Position numbers and translations under genes: made by a program. Shown piece by piece: positions 25,512-37,400 of a stretch of DNA of 64,000 nucleotides. Numbering within the stretch: the stretch's first letter is position 1; the number at the start of each line of letters is the position of its first letter. Below the pieces are notes generated by a model. The model was not told the origin of the DNA, made no database searches, and worked only from the letters and a program-made list of their open reading frames with translations. The stretch is from Bisporella sp. PMI_857 (Eukaryota; Ascomycota; Leotiomycetes; Helotiales; Helotiaceae): the NCBI GenBank assembly GCA_021307315.1, contig JAJSPD010000077.1, forward strand, positions 124,001-188,000, given 5' to 3'.

Positions 25512-26303
25512 CTAGTATCCTCCAGTAACATCGTCCTCGATCGGTCGGAACTGCACAGTTTTTGGCTGATCCGTGATTCCCCGTCGAACGGCTTCCTCCA
25601 TAATCGCAATCGTTGCAGTGGCTCCTATTCTAGTCACACCGAGAGACATGACATGAAGAAGATCATCTAAAGTGCGAACACCACCGGCAGCTTTGACCTG
25701 GACTCCAGTCTTTGACTTTTCCCTCATCAGCTTGAGGTGAGAAACGGTTGCACCCTTGTAAGAATACATGCCGTTTGCCTGTTTGACAAAACCATAACCG
25801 GTGGAGGTCTTGACAAAGCCCACACCAATGGAGGAACAGATTTCGCAGAGGCGAATAATATTGTCCTCGCCAAGATAGTCATTCTCAAAGATAACCTTGA
25901 GAATGGCACCGTTCTGAATGACGACGTCATTTATTTGACGGATCTCATCAGCGACATAGTTCCAATCCTGTCCCAATGCTTTGCCAATATTGATAACCAT
26001 ATCTATTTCCTTGCCCCCAGCAGCAGCTGCAGCAGCAGCCTCAAATACCTTCACCTCTGTCGTGCTGTTACCGTGCGGGAATCCTATAACAGGGCAGATG
26101 AGAGTATCTGATCCCATCAATTCATCCCGAGCGAGTGGAATCAAATAAGGCTTAACACATGCTGTAGCAACAGAATATTTCCTGGCTATGCGCAGACCGG
26201 CCACAATGTCGGCGTCGGTCATCGTTGGATGCAAAAGTGAATGGTCGATCATTTTGGCGATTTGGTTCAAGGTGACTGTGATGGTATTGTCGTTGGTAGC
26301 CAT
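25512..26303 (-). CDS. deoC: Deoxyribose-phosphate aldolase (class I), 263 aa
   Basis: The enzyme converts 2-deoxy-D-ribose 5-phosphate to glyceraldehyde 3-phosphate and acetaldehyde through a Schiff base, in deoxynucleoside catabolism. The gene is a single exon; I use the ATG at 26303 (MATNDNTITV), since upstream there is only a non-ATG extension. The catalytic set is complete: Asp101 in EIDMVINIG, Schiff-base Lys165 in GFVKTSTGY, and Lys204 in VQVKAAGGVR. The phosphate-binding GGVR and late GAT segments follow. The length is normal for the family. An alanine tract at 89-96 is the only oddity. The protein is cytosolic. No operon-like partner is next to it. Confidence 0.94.
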   Translation of the reverse strand: MATNDNTITVTLNQIAKMIDHSLLHPTMTDADIVAGLRIARKYSVATACVKPYLIPLARDELMGSDTLICPVIGFPHGNSTTEVKVFEAAAAAAAGGKEIDMVINIGKALGQDWNYVADEIRQINDVVIQNGAILKVIFENDYLGEDNIIRLCEICSSIGVGFVKTSTGYGFVKQANGMYSYKGATVSHLKLMREKSKTGVQVKAAGGVRTLDDLLHVMSLGVTRIGATATIAIMEEAVRRGITDQPKTVQFRPIEDDVTGGY

Positions 26304-27761
26304 GATACGAAATGTTGTACTAGCTTTCAAAGGTTGAGGTTGTGATTGTTTGCCGTGTCAGTTCTGAATCCGAAGGTTGTTGCTCTAGAGCATCGCGAAT
26401 GTAAGTGAAGTAATATATATTGCCTGATGAAAAGAATTTTCACTTCAGCTTCCGCTTTCACTCTACCTCAATGCAACACCTCCTCCGCCTCGATCAAGCG
26501 ATGCTTCCGGGATAGTATTTTCAAGTCGGGTTCTCAGCTACCACCTTGAAATGATACACCAATACCACCGGATGCGGCATGTTTATTCCATCGGAAGTGG
26601 CATGCATGATTGGTGTATGCTTCCACCGGAAGTGGCATGAGGCTAATCGTTCAAAAACCAACATTTTCCACCAATCATAGAATAGATCGCAAGTCGTAGT
26701 TTCACGGTGTGATACACTCGGCATTTTTAGATTGGGATCAGATTGGGATCTGATGTGGACTAATCGATGTAGACTCCAAGATGCAGCATGTAAAAGTGGG
26801 CGGAGCTATGACAAGGAGTATTATGGTCCTTTCCATAATTTAAACTCGTGCGAAGACCACACGTCTCCCAATACCACTTTTCCGATAGTGGCCAATATTC
26901 ATGGAGCATGTTTATTCTAAGTGGAATGATACACATCATATTTCTGGCGGGCCTTTATTATGTACCGCTTTACAAAAGATTTCTCTGAATTCTTGAGTCA
27001 CCTACTTTTAGGGGTCATTCAGCTTTCTAGCAACAAGACTGTGAATCGAACCAATATATGTAAAGGCACCAGGCTCACAAAAACAGTCATTTCATGCTGT
27101 TCAGACTCTAGAAAAGTCTCTCTGATACCAGCTTGCATTGCTCGACCAGACGGGTTCACAATCACGTGGATTTTCTTCCATTTTAATATATCCTACTCTG
27201 GATATAGGCAAGGTGAGCGAGTCGCGTCCGTAGCAGCTTCAACCACCCCTACCACATTGTGAGGCATAGATAGACTCTAGGGGCATCATGGCTCAAGGAG
27301 GGTAAAGAGCTCTTGGTGACTTTTGCCACCGGGCTTTATTTCCTCTTTAGGGGAAGTTAAAAGGTATCCTTGAAATAACTAGCGCTGATATCGAGTCAAG
27401 CATCCGCTAAGCGACCTTCCCATGCTTGGCGCAAAATAAACGGGTCATGTCATGTTCCCTTCCAACACGCAACCTTCTGATTTAGACTTCAGCACTGTAT
27501 GCATCTTGATCAACCTCCCGATTCCCAACTTTGCTTCATACGATTCCTAGCTGAGAGGGTCAAGTGTTGTCATTATACAAAGAGTGACGCTGGCCGTCAA
27601 AAAGGTGTAAAGCCATGAATTGTCACTGCGTACATATCAGACGCTGTCTTGAAAATTTCAGTTAGATCCAACATATAATAACTTAAGAGCCGGGTCTCGG
27701 CAAGCTCTTATTGAGTGCTGGGCCTGAACACTAAAGGTTTGTGCTGAGGTGGATAAATCCA
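26304..27761. other. Promoter of deoC gene and repeat-bearing intergenic region
   Basis: No gene seen. Three related 14-mers of the form yCGGAwGyGGCATG occur at 26568-26581, 26591-26604 and 26626-26639. They lie between inverted copies of ATACACCAAT and ATTGGTGTAT. A short direct repeat TTGGGATC(A/T)GA lies near 26733-26750. Confidence 0.5.
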
Positions 27762-28019
27762 CTAGTTTGGGGATAAAGTTAGATGATGGATAAGTGTCAT
27801 GGTGATATAACAGGCAAGGTCAAGAGCTAGTGCTTGCAGTTGTACGATTCTTGTCTCGTTTACAGCTTTGTCATCGAACCTGCCTGTTGATGCCCTGCCT
27901 TCAGGGCCAGCGAGCATGACACCAGGCGCCAATATTTGAAGCCTAGGTGGAAGGGAGGGATGCCACCGTCTCAATCTTAATTTCAGAGCAACGACACGTT
28001 GCAATAGATACTGAATATT
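27762..28019 (-). pseudogene. Remnant of a Zn2Cys6 transcription factor
   Basis: About 85 codons read RLRRWHPSLPPRLQ, then RIVQLQALALDLAC, then LIHHLTLSPN. This is the segment of Fungal_trans proteins that aligns by eye with DLDKRLFDWQEALPLKLK...LQALALKLAYENARILVHRPLLS in the gene at 17354. No Zn cluster or start was found upstream (28020-28500), so only a relic remains. It may be the former regulator of the decaying catabolic genes at 29-33 kb. Confidence 0.6.
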
Positions 28020-29050
28020 AGTGCCCCAGTATACTGACTGTTTTTGCTCGAACTTCGCCGGCTCCCGTAAAGATCTGACAGAGCCGACTCTACAAATTTG
28101 GATAGCTTACATATCGAGGACTTGTAGTATAGCAGTGAAGCCATATTCGCAGACACATCTGAAGTCGAATCAGACTAAGAGTTGATTCATCTACTACTTC
28201 AATGCCACAGTCAGCATCTAAGGTGCTAAGAGAAACCCACAAAGCGTCGAGCAAAATGTCTTGATCTCATATATGGCTACTAACAACGTTTCCTAGCTTG
28301 AATGACTCGGTCTGTACCCTGCAGACCACCAACTTTTCAGTGAAGTCCAAGAGCCTGCGCTACTCTTAACACACCGCCATATAGCAACTAAGCTAATCCG
28401 GGCTCCCCGTGGTATAGTTAGCTTCGCAACAGTACCCAAGTTTGTACTGGTTCTAGTGATCCCATTAAAAGAATACCAAGGGGATCGTGTCTCGGACCAG
28501 CAAGTATATCATTCACCAAAGGTTTGGGACTAACGCCGATTCGAACGAATTCTACCCCCTGAGCCTGCTCAAGATATTTGAAGCTGAGTACTATAGCGGC
28601 GAGTACAACACTCGATTTCCCATGGTTGAAGTAAGGCCATGGTCGCGATCATGTATGCTAGATACCGTGTGTCGGAAGTGATTCTAGTGAAAAAGTAGCA
28701 TGATGAACCAGCGAATTCGATGGAAATAACTGTCAATCAACAGATCAACAATCTCGGCTGGTGTCAGCAGGGAACTCAATTAACTTGAGGCAGAATTACA
28801 ATTTGGGGTAGTTGCGGTGCCTCGATTCGTCTTTGAAAATATGCATAAACTTGAATCAAAAGGATGCGTTGTACACCTTACTTGCCATATTGAATACCTC
28901 AGGAGTGAAGTTCAGAAGTGAATGTTGATTATCTATAGGCATGTAGATCTTGTAGGGTCTGGCAAGTGTTCTGAAAGGTATAGAAACCATGTGCACCACG
29001 GCAAATTTAACAGTCCTTTGCACACGTGTAAGATACAGTGTTCGAGGGCA
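28020..29050. other. Intergenic, no confident gene
   Basis: Probably contains further decayed sequence of the regulator remnant. Nothing else was recognised. Confidence 0.4.
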
Positions 29051-29920
29051 TCAAGCTCTATTGCCGTAAGGCAGTTCTGCCAACACTTTCGTAAGAGCGA
29101 TCATGTCTTCATCGCCCATCCCTGCTTGTATTGCTCTTTCATATAATGATCCGCAGAGACTAATGAAAGGTGTTTGGGCGTTCGCAATCTTCGAAGCGGA
29201 CATGATCAGCTGAGTGATATTGTAGCAGTCGTCAATCGCTGCCTGCGGCGACCAATCCTGAGCCAACATCTTGCCGATTTTGAGCTTAGAGTATGCAGAG
29301 GCCATCGGCCCAGCGTTCAGCACTTGCCCGAAAGCTTCCATATCCAACCCCTGAGCACGGGCGAGATTCATAGCCTCAGCGAGGCCGGCTGTCATGGTAA
29401 TAAGATAAAGGTTAACGGCGTACTTGGTCTTCAAGCCCATTCCGATACTACCGCAGTAAATAGCGTTCGACGTGATCGGCTTAAGAAGCGGTTGTACGCG
29501 CGCAGCAAGCGCCTGATCGCCAGCTAGCATACCAACCAGGTTGCCTTGCTCCGCTGGAACCTTGCTTCCACTGACAGGCATCTCGATGAAGGATCCTCCA
29601 GCTCGCTGAATTTCTTCAGCGAGATAGTGGCTGAAGTCGACAGGTACCGAACTTGCGTTAATCAATGTCTTGCCACGAATTGCCTGCTTGAAATCATCAT
29701 CTAATATTGATAGAATCGCGGGTGCATTGAAAAGCATTGTAAACGTAACATCGGAGTGTTCAACCACCTGAGATGGCGTTTTGGCGACATGACAACCAGC
29801 TTGTTGGAGAGCCGGGTATTTCGCTGGGCTGCGATTCCATACGGTGACCTGAAAATGGCGGGCAAGGTTGAGCGCCATCGGTGATCCCATGACACCGAGT
29901 CCTATGAAGCCTACTTTCAT
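29051..29920 (-). CDS. NAD(P)-dependent beta-hydroxyacid dehydrogenase (HIBADH/GLYR-like), 289 aa
   Basis: This is an oxidoreductase of the 3-hydroxyisobutyrate / tartronate-semialdehyde / glyoxylate-succinic-semialdehyde reductase superfamily. Residues 1-160 form the Rossmann domain with GFIGLGVMGSPMA at 4-16. The substrate loop contains PVSGSK at 115-120. The catalytic lysine is Lys166 with Asn170 in the helix starting near 162. The C-terminal helical domain follows, and the length is exactly typical. It is a single uninterrupted exon that looks intact. The substrate cannot be fixed. Broken aldehyde-dehydrogenase and crotonase genes within 4 kb suggest a former short-chain acid or semialdehyde catabolic cluster. 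The lack of introns and compact form are compatible with a bacterial origin, but not proof. Confidence 0.85.
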   Translation of the reverse strand: MKVGFIGLGVMGSPMALNLARHFQVTVWNRSPAKYPALQQAGCHVAKTPSQVVEHSDVTFTMLFNAPAILSILDDDFKQAIRGKTLINASSVPVDFSHYLAEEIQRAGGSFIEMPVSGSKVPAEQGNLVGMLAGDQALAARVQPLLKPITSNAIYCGSIGMGLKTKYAVNLYLITMTAGLAEAMNLARAQGLDMEAFGQVLNAGPMASAYSKLKIGKMLAQDWSPQAAIDDCYNITQLIMSASKIANAQTPFISLCGSLYERAIQAGMGDEDMIALTKVLAELPYGNRA

Positions 29921-30960
29921 GATGCCGGTTATATGTTAGTATAGAGGACATTCAACTTAGGTATTATCGCGATGAGATGAATACAAAGTGGAACATTTCA
30001 GCAAGTGGTAAATTCTTTTTGTAGTTTTTTTTTTTTGGATTCCTTTGCGTAGCTGGGCCGCTCTTAGGCGCTTATAGCCGAGGGTGGAGTGCCTTTTGTC
30101 CTTATGGTACGTAGAGAACATCCTCAAGGCTGGACTTTCTGTAAATATAAATGTCACACGTCACGAATAACTCGTTGATAAAATCTTGCAGTATACACAC
30201 CGAGGGGGTACAGGCTTTATATTGTCTAAGGCTGTTTATTAGCCACTAATGCTACACTAGTAAGGGCTCGTTATAATCAAGAAGAAAGGAGGATTTCTAG
30301 CAAGGGAAAGGAAGTCAATATAGAGAATTTTAACATAACTCATATTACTATAGCGTTCTTCGTAAGGATATACTGTTTAAGCGTCATTTCTAAAGCATAT
30401 TGGATATGCCTGATATCGATGGAGATTTTCAAGGCATCCGGCTGTGACGATTGCCTAATTCGGAACTAACTGCCGATCTGATCCGATGCTAATGGCTCGA
30501 GTTTGGAGTGATGACACATTCATAGCCTCCTTCGTTTGGTAACAGGAGTCCCAGGTATGTATTCCTGTTCGGGCAAAAATATATAGACGACTTGCTGTTG
30601 CTCAGCGCTAGGATGGTACCAAAATTGTGCTCGTTCCATAGCATTGCTGAAGATGAATACGAAGCAGCATCTCCACGGGGCCTTAAACTACAAATATCTA
30701 CTCTACGCCCCCCTAAATCAAGCTTAACGACCCTGATCTCTTTCACAATAGTTCCTTTATTAATATTAATAGCGCTTATGTCAACGCCATATCCGACAAA
30801 TATTTCTACGTCATCGGCTCAGCCCCAAACCGCTCTTTCACTTCATGCCTCAACGACAGCCCGAAAAATGTTGAAACTATATAAGTCTCATCACGCAACA
30901 CGTTCAGGCCGTACCGCAACCTCAACCACGTAAATGCACTGAGCTACTACTGAGTAGCAC
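29921..30960. other. Intergenic
   Basis: Presumed promoter of the dehydrogenase at the left. An AT-rich stretch near 30200-30400 has no gene. The 30592-30933 frame shows no domain, although the missing N-terminal part of the aldehyde dehydrogenase may have lain here. Confidence 0.4.
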
Positions 30961-31990
30961 AACTTGAATGTACCTACCAAGGATAATCTTGCTAAGATTT
31001 TGACCTACGAGCTGGTAAAACCCTTGCCTGAGTTGATAGGAGAGCTTGATCATTCTTTAGGCTTCACCTGGTGGCTTGCTAGGAAGGTCGGGCGGATTCA
31101 GGGTGGGTGCGACAGCGTAGCGGCAGCACCAAATCCAATTCAAGGGGTATTCGTTGACAAGTAATCGATTGGCATCGGCGTTGCTCTGGTGCCTTGGAAC
31201 TTTTCAGCTGTGATGGTTTCTGGGCAAAGCCGGGCTTCATTTACTGCAGGTTGTACCTGCTTATCAAGCCTTCTCTTGAGACACTGTTTACTTATCTCGC
31301 GCTTGCTCATCTACCTACTCAAGCGGGGCTTCCTCCTGGGGTTTTCAATGTGCTTACTATCTGACTCAAGAACACCCCTTCCCTTGCAAACCATTCTTCC
31401 ACCAAGAATGTCACCTTCACAGAATATACCGACGCGGGCAATATCGTTTTTGGTCCATGTAGTTAAAACCTCAAGAAAAATATGCTTGAATCGGGGGGAA
31501 CTTTCCGTTCTGCGTCTTTGACGCTGCTGATCCGGAACACACGATCACCGAACTCATGCCCTTAAAATGGGGGTATGCGGGTCAAGCTTCAGTCATAGCA
31601 AGTCGAGGGTATGTCCAGCACGGCGTGTATGGCCAACCTGTCCCCATGACAGAGAGAACACAGGGAAAATAGTGGTTGGACATAGGACTACAGAAAAGGC
31701 AACTCCTATCACCACACCTCAGGGTCTGACAAGGCATCCTGCACTTGTGCATGATGCTGTTGAAAAGAAGCGAGCCTTGCTCTGAGTGAAAGCAAAGCGT
31801 ATCGAAAGGCGAAATTCGCCGCAGGTAATGGGGATGGGGACAGTGATGGTATCAGTGGGTGTTTCATGTCACCTATTATCCTAACAAATACGACCCGGAC
31901 CCTGCTGCTAACTCGAGAAGAGGCTTTTGCACGCTCTGTGAAGTTTAAGGAGGTTCGTAGAAATCCCTCATAAGTGCGTCTACCCTGACT
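30961..31990 (+). pseudogene. Aldehyde dehydrogenase (succinate-semialdehyde type), pseudogene
   Basis: Aldehyde-dehydrogenase motifs follow in order in shifting frames: LAKILTYELVKPLPE and DHSLGFTWWLARK (30980-31090), VALVPWNFSAVM (31180-31215), PPGVFNVLT (about 31330), a degraded ELGG-like SGGNFPF segment (31490), a FRVGH-like piece and TTPQGLTRHPALVHDAV (31720-31760), and CFMSPIILTNTTRT...TREEAFA (31860-31930). Stops and frameshifts separate them, for example within the segment after the PWN motif. No N-terminal start is seen. The catalytic Cys region lies in the damaged part near 31590. The order and spacing match a roughly 480-residue SSADH-like enzyme that has lost function. Confidence 0.8.
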
Positions 31991-32339
31991 TGGAGGGAAA
32001 TGAATTAGTAAGTCTTTTTTGAAGCAGGATGAATGAGATGGTCCTAAATATGACCAAATGTGAACAACAACAATATTGCCAACAAATATGGTCATTTTTG
32101 GCGGCAGAGACAAATGAGGGTGAACACATAATCAAAGGCTAAATGCTTGTCCTTGCTGGAGGAGGTATAATTGTCCTGACTCCGAAGTTTGTAATTGAGA
32201 AACTATGATCATAATTTTGCCTGAGATACTCCATTCTTAAAGGAACCGTGCCTATCTTCACCAGAACTAAATCTTGACGCACCACCAATACTTTCAGGTT
32301 CGATAATCTTGGTACCTCGATCAAATTCTTGACTTAGTG

Positions 32340-32984
32340 CATCGAAGAAGGACTTAGATTCCCATGCAGAGTAATAGCAACTCTATCGATCCGCATTCAT
32401 ACACCCTTGCGGAAATCTCGCGAGATTTTCCGCTATCTCATAAGCCTCTTCGTAGGCTTTCCCCTTTGGGGCGACTCGATTTGCAAGGCCCATTGTAAGA
32501 GCCTCTTGAGCTCCTACCGGCCGACCTGTAAAAGCAATATCCAGGGCGTCTGAAACTAATGATAGCTGGGGGACGGATTGATCCAGCATAATCATAGGTA
32601 CGCCAAACCTCCTAAAGAAAGGCCAAACACGGCATCTTCCTCGGCGACTCGGATGTCTCCCAGCAAGCTTAATTCCAAGCCACCAGCTACAACATACCTA
32701 GCGACGGCGCAAATGACAGGTTTCTTAATTATCATCCGTGTTGGCCCACACGGACCGAGGTTACGTCCTTATACCCTAGCAGCAATGTTTAGACCAGTGT
32801 ATTGAGAGCCACGATCACCGAGCTTCGCACGCTCTTGTAGGTCAAATCCGGCACAAAAATTGCCGCCCACACCATAAAACACACATACTTTTTGTTTGGG
32901 GTCATTTTCGAACGCGAGGAATGCCAACCAAAGTTTTTGTGCTGTGGGAACATCGGCTGCGTTACGTCTGTGTGGTCGATTCAA
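32340..32984 (-). pseudogene. Enoyl-CoA hydratase/isomerase (crotonase family), pseudogene
   Basis: The N-terminal part reads MNRPHRRNAAD, then VGGNFCAGFDLQ (oxyanion-hole region) at 32984-32770. The middle reads KPVICAV, VAGGLELSLLGDIRVAEEDAVFG at about 32740-32625. A one-base loss near 32620 shifts the frame into RRFGVPMI. The C-terminal part continues as FTGRPVGAQEAL...GLANRVAPKGKA to about 32385. An in-frame stop also follows the first segment unless a short intron is present. All three conserved blocks of crotonases are recognisable in order, so this is a recently broken gene. It lies next to the broken aldehyde dehydrogenase. Confidence 0.8.
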
Positions 32985-34484
32985 AGCAATAGTTGTGATG
33001 ACTTGATAGTAACAAGAACTTGATTTAGCTCTTTACAGCCCTCTGTCATGATCGCTTGCGCTAGGAGCGAACAGCCTTGGGAGAGGTACAATCGTTCTAG
33101 GAGAGACGATTGCGAGTGATGGGAAAGCTTTCTCCGCGACAGCCTTTGATCCTGAGTGGAATATCGGAAGGTTATATCCTAGTGAAATGCAGGGTGATCA
33201 GAGTGAGGGAGCTCTAGCTCGGTAAGATGGTCAGATTTAGTGGGCTCGGCTGGGCTTATAACCGAAAGATGATGCGGGCCTTACAGTTATGGTCCATTGC
33301 CGCAGCGTGAGCCTCCTTGCAGTTACATTAGGCACTGTATAAGGTCAAGTCGTGGAGCAACCGCCGAACAACATATATTTGTTCGTGTTCGTGTAGAATA
33401 TGAGCACACTCTGTTATACAAACTATACGACTATGACACCTTCCAATCCATCAGTCCATCCACCGTACTCCCGCCCGATCACACGCATAAGCTTTAGTGT
33501 GGCACCATCCACGTGTTGGCCTATTTCGAGACAGCAGCATGCATTGATCTGCTATACGTAAACCGTGATAGTGGCCATGAAGGCCTGTCATAATTTAGAT
33601 AAACCCTCATCGCGGTTGCCAAATTGCCGTTCATATATGGGACTCCATCTACTTGTGGATAACCCAGATCTTAAGCTGTGCTTTCCTTGTTTCCCCATCC
33701 TATATCAAGAATTTTGGGATCGATGGTGTAATTTACATTGCCCTCTAGCAAGGTAGGCGCTGTGAAGACAGGGAGTGGCTGTTGTTGAGATAGATTTGAG
33801 TTCAAGTCTGTGAAGTCTGTGTAGCCAACGGGGAAGGACAGTATGAAGGGCGAGCTAATATCATCGCTTCAGTCCATTTCTGGAGGGTTTGGTAAGATCC
33901 AAATTTGGTTGCGGAGTAATCCGGTGGTAAGGAAGCCAAAATGGGATATGCATTAGAGAAAAGACGAGGAAAGGACAACTAGGCCTCAGTGGGACCCGAA
34001 ACTATCCTCTTGGACACCAAAACAGTCCATTAAAGCATAGTCAGGCTGATTTTGCTGGTCGCTCGGGTTGCTTAGGTTACTCAGGGCGTGCTAAGGCACG
34101 CCTAAGCTCTGCTGAAGTTTGCTCACCCTCGGCCGGGGTTAAAGCGGCCACTGCTTACGGCCCGAGACCAAAACGGAACCGACGAAGATGGGATTAGAGT
34201 CTATCTTTTCTGGCAATAACTTTCGGTGTTATCACCATAACCCTCAGTACATGAGCACATCGCACTTGAAAAACATATGATGTGGGGTGGAGGGATCTGA
34301 TTCAAAATACCTAGAGCTAAGGGCTTCCTCGCATATCGCGAGTCACCAAATATCGCAAACTCCACGCGAAGCCAACCCAAGCAAAGACAAAGGCAATACC
34401 TACCTTACCGAAGGATCAGAATCTTTCGGTTGGAATTCAGATGGTTTTTTAGTATCAGCCCAGAACAGAGCTTTGACCTGCCAC
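32985..34484. other. Intergenic, no gene seen
   Basis: About 1.5 kb with only short frames. It contains the 3' flank of the SNF2 gene, which ends at 34485, and no recognised repeat. Confidence 0.5.
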
Positions 34485-37400
34485 CTAACCAAGAGCAGCT
34501 CGCAAATACTGTTTTCGCATGTTACTCTGTTATTCAACATTTGGTGGATCAGTACTTACCTGAAGACGCGTCGAGTCCAAATCTGCCTTAGTTATGCCGC
34601 CATTTGATAATGTCAGAGCTACAAGGTCCTTCTTACGTTCTTGGATTGTCACCACTTTCTACCTTAAGGTTAGTAAACGCTCAAGAAATATCATTGGTGA
34701 AGGTACCTCTTCAAATGAGCCTCGAATTCTGTACCGAATTGTCTTTACCGCTTTCTTCTGACCAATGCGATGTACGCGGCACAATGCTTGTTCTTCTATC
34801 ATTGGGTTCCATTGTGGCTCCATTAGATACACGGTTGATCCCGCTGAGAGATCTAATCTAATTTGTGTGAGAAATTTTGCCACTGAATGGATATAAAGTA
34901 GGTTTGTCTCATACCCAGCCCCACCACATGTGATTGATACAAGTATCACCTGAATATCAGGATCTTCTTGAAACCTTTGAATAGCAATTGGTCGTTTATT
35001 AGCAGACATCTTCCCGTCAATCCTCGTATAGAATATTGCCGCATCCTTAATGACCGACTCGATCAGATCAAGGGTATATGTCCAATATGAAAATATAACA
35101 CTTGGTTGTCATATTAGCAAAATTCTGTGACGGGGGGTCAGGAAAAGTTTAACTGACCTTTTATCTCCTAGTTTAGCGCCTTTCAGCGATGTTAGAAGTG
35201 CCTTAACCTTGGTGGGAATCTCTGCAGGGCTCATTTTCGGCAGTTTACTCGGCACCAGAGGTTGTGCTGGCGCAAGTGTCACTTCAGTGCCGGTACAATT
35301 TCGCTCCTGAGAACAAGTCGGGCATTGATCGTGTCTGATTCCCTGATTCAGACAGAGTCCACAGATCAGTTGGAGGCAATTAAATAATATAGGGTCGGGT
35401 AATTCCATAGAGCTTGCATCTAATTCTTCTGGCATGGTTTCCGCAACAGAAGTATCGCAAAGCGAACAAAAAGCGGTTCCATTTTCTAGCATCTCCTCAA
35501 TCGAGCTCTGGGCTCTAACTGATGTCCAGGCACCTTTGCTAGAGTGGGCAATCGGCTTCCTGGCTTGCATTAGACCGTGGTTGCAGATTAATCGGAGCTG
35601 ATTCAGCCAGGACAATGCGTTCCTGTATGTCCCCTGTTCCTTGCCGGCTATTGCATCTGCGACCGCCCCAGCTGCTCGGAACTTGACCTTCTCGTAGGCA
35701 TCACTCTCTTCAGGACTGAAGTGAAGGTGGTAGACCTCATCATGTCGGTCTGGGAGGTTAATAACAGACCTGGTCCGGAATAGTGTTACAAAATTGACCA
35801 ACGTCTTAACACGTAGGCAACCTATCTTATCATTCCTATGCCAAGGCTGGGAGATATCCTTCTCGAAAACTTGTGGATTGGAATAGGGGTAAACCTGGAG
35901 AAACTTGAATAGACTTGCAAGATCTGTTAGTCTGTTCTGAATTGGTGTTCCTGTTACGGCCCAGCGGTGTCGTGCCTGTAATGCGCAAGCTGATTTGGCA
36001 ATAATGGTTGCTGGGTTTTGAATGATATGTGCTACTGCAGTAAGCAATATGTCGATGAAAGCGAGGCTGTTTATGCCTACCTTCATCTAAGACTACACGG
36101 TGCCAAAAGACCGAAAACAGCGAATTCAATGTCGCGGGTGTTGACGATTTGCTTCGTTCCTGTTGATATTTTCTCCACTGCAGCGATACAATTTTATATG
36201 TCGTGATAACAACATTAAAATGGACAAGTTCTTCCAATACTAGTTTTGCAGGACCATGGAAGGTGGTCCAAGACAGAGAATTTGGGGCTAGATGCCTAGT
36301 GAATCTTAGTATAGTGCAACGGTTTGAATGAACGGCAATTACCTGCGTAGTTGCGTATCCCAGCTTTCAAGGACTGTTTGCAGATCCACGGTTAGTTTCA
36401 ACACACTGTCATTACTGTATAAATAGGGGACTTACGAGGAAGAGGAACCACGAGCAGGGTTGCCCTAGAAGGCTCCAGCGAGCTAAATAACGTCGTATTG
36501 CTGTCTGTGAGACCGCTGTAAGGGTGTGCAGCTATAAGAGAAATGACGCTGAGAGACTTTCCTAAGCCCATTTGATCTGCTAAAAGACCTCCATAAAAAT
36601 TGGAGGGTTTATCTTGTTCCACTGATCCTGTCACATTGTTGATATAGCTACCGTAATATCAATACCGGGATAAATTTCAGGGTGACTTTTTGTTACTGAC
36701 CAAATCTGACCATTGGAGTTGGTTGCCTTTGACCAAATATCTTTGCCTGCCTTATGATACGCCATGCCTTGCTCTCGGCTAACCATAAAGGTCAAAGCTT
36801 GTTTTTGGTGACTAAAATGGAGTTAGTTACTATAAAATATTAAGGTAGTAGTATACCTGTAAAGCGGAGTCAAAACTGCGGGCGGCGCTTCGGTTTCGGT
36901 AAGGTGGTGTTCTGTATTCAATAGCTCGAAAAGATCTGGCCGCGTCTCCATTTTCTCTACGTCGAAATTCTGTAAGTGTGAGCAGAGCGAGAATGTTGTT
37001 ATGAACTCTTCGTCATCCTCGCGGAGGAGCTGCGGGTTCTTGTACATCACGTCTTTCTCGCAGTTTATTGGATCTTGCAGAAACAAGACATTATCCAAGA
37101 GCCATTCTCCTAATGGATCTGATAGTAGTGCTGGCCCATAGATAATGATATTTAAATTTGTCACTGCTTCGTCCCCAGCCCTTCTAGACTTCTGGTAGAT
37201 CGACTCTTCGACGGAACTTACAGGACTAGATTGACAGTGTAGCTGTAGTGTGCATCCTGCGTCTTCCAGCGCTTGAATTATTTGAATAGCAGTCGTTTCA
37301 AGTTTTCCGTATCTCGAGTTCTTTTGGCTTCCTTCATCTAGCCGCCATAATTCATCGGGCTTTCGCAATATGACTTGTACGATGCCACTAACAACTCGAA

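Noticed and set aside
29957..30157. HSTLGYKRLR peptide resembling the retroviral-integrase HxxLGY motif
   Set aside because: Isolated short match in a 66-codon frame, no RNase H or integrase core around it.
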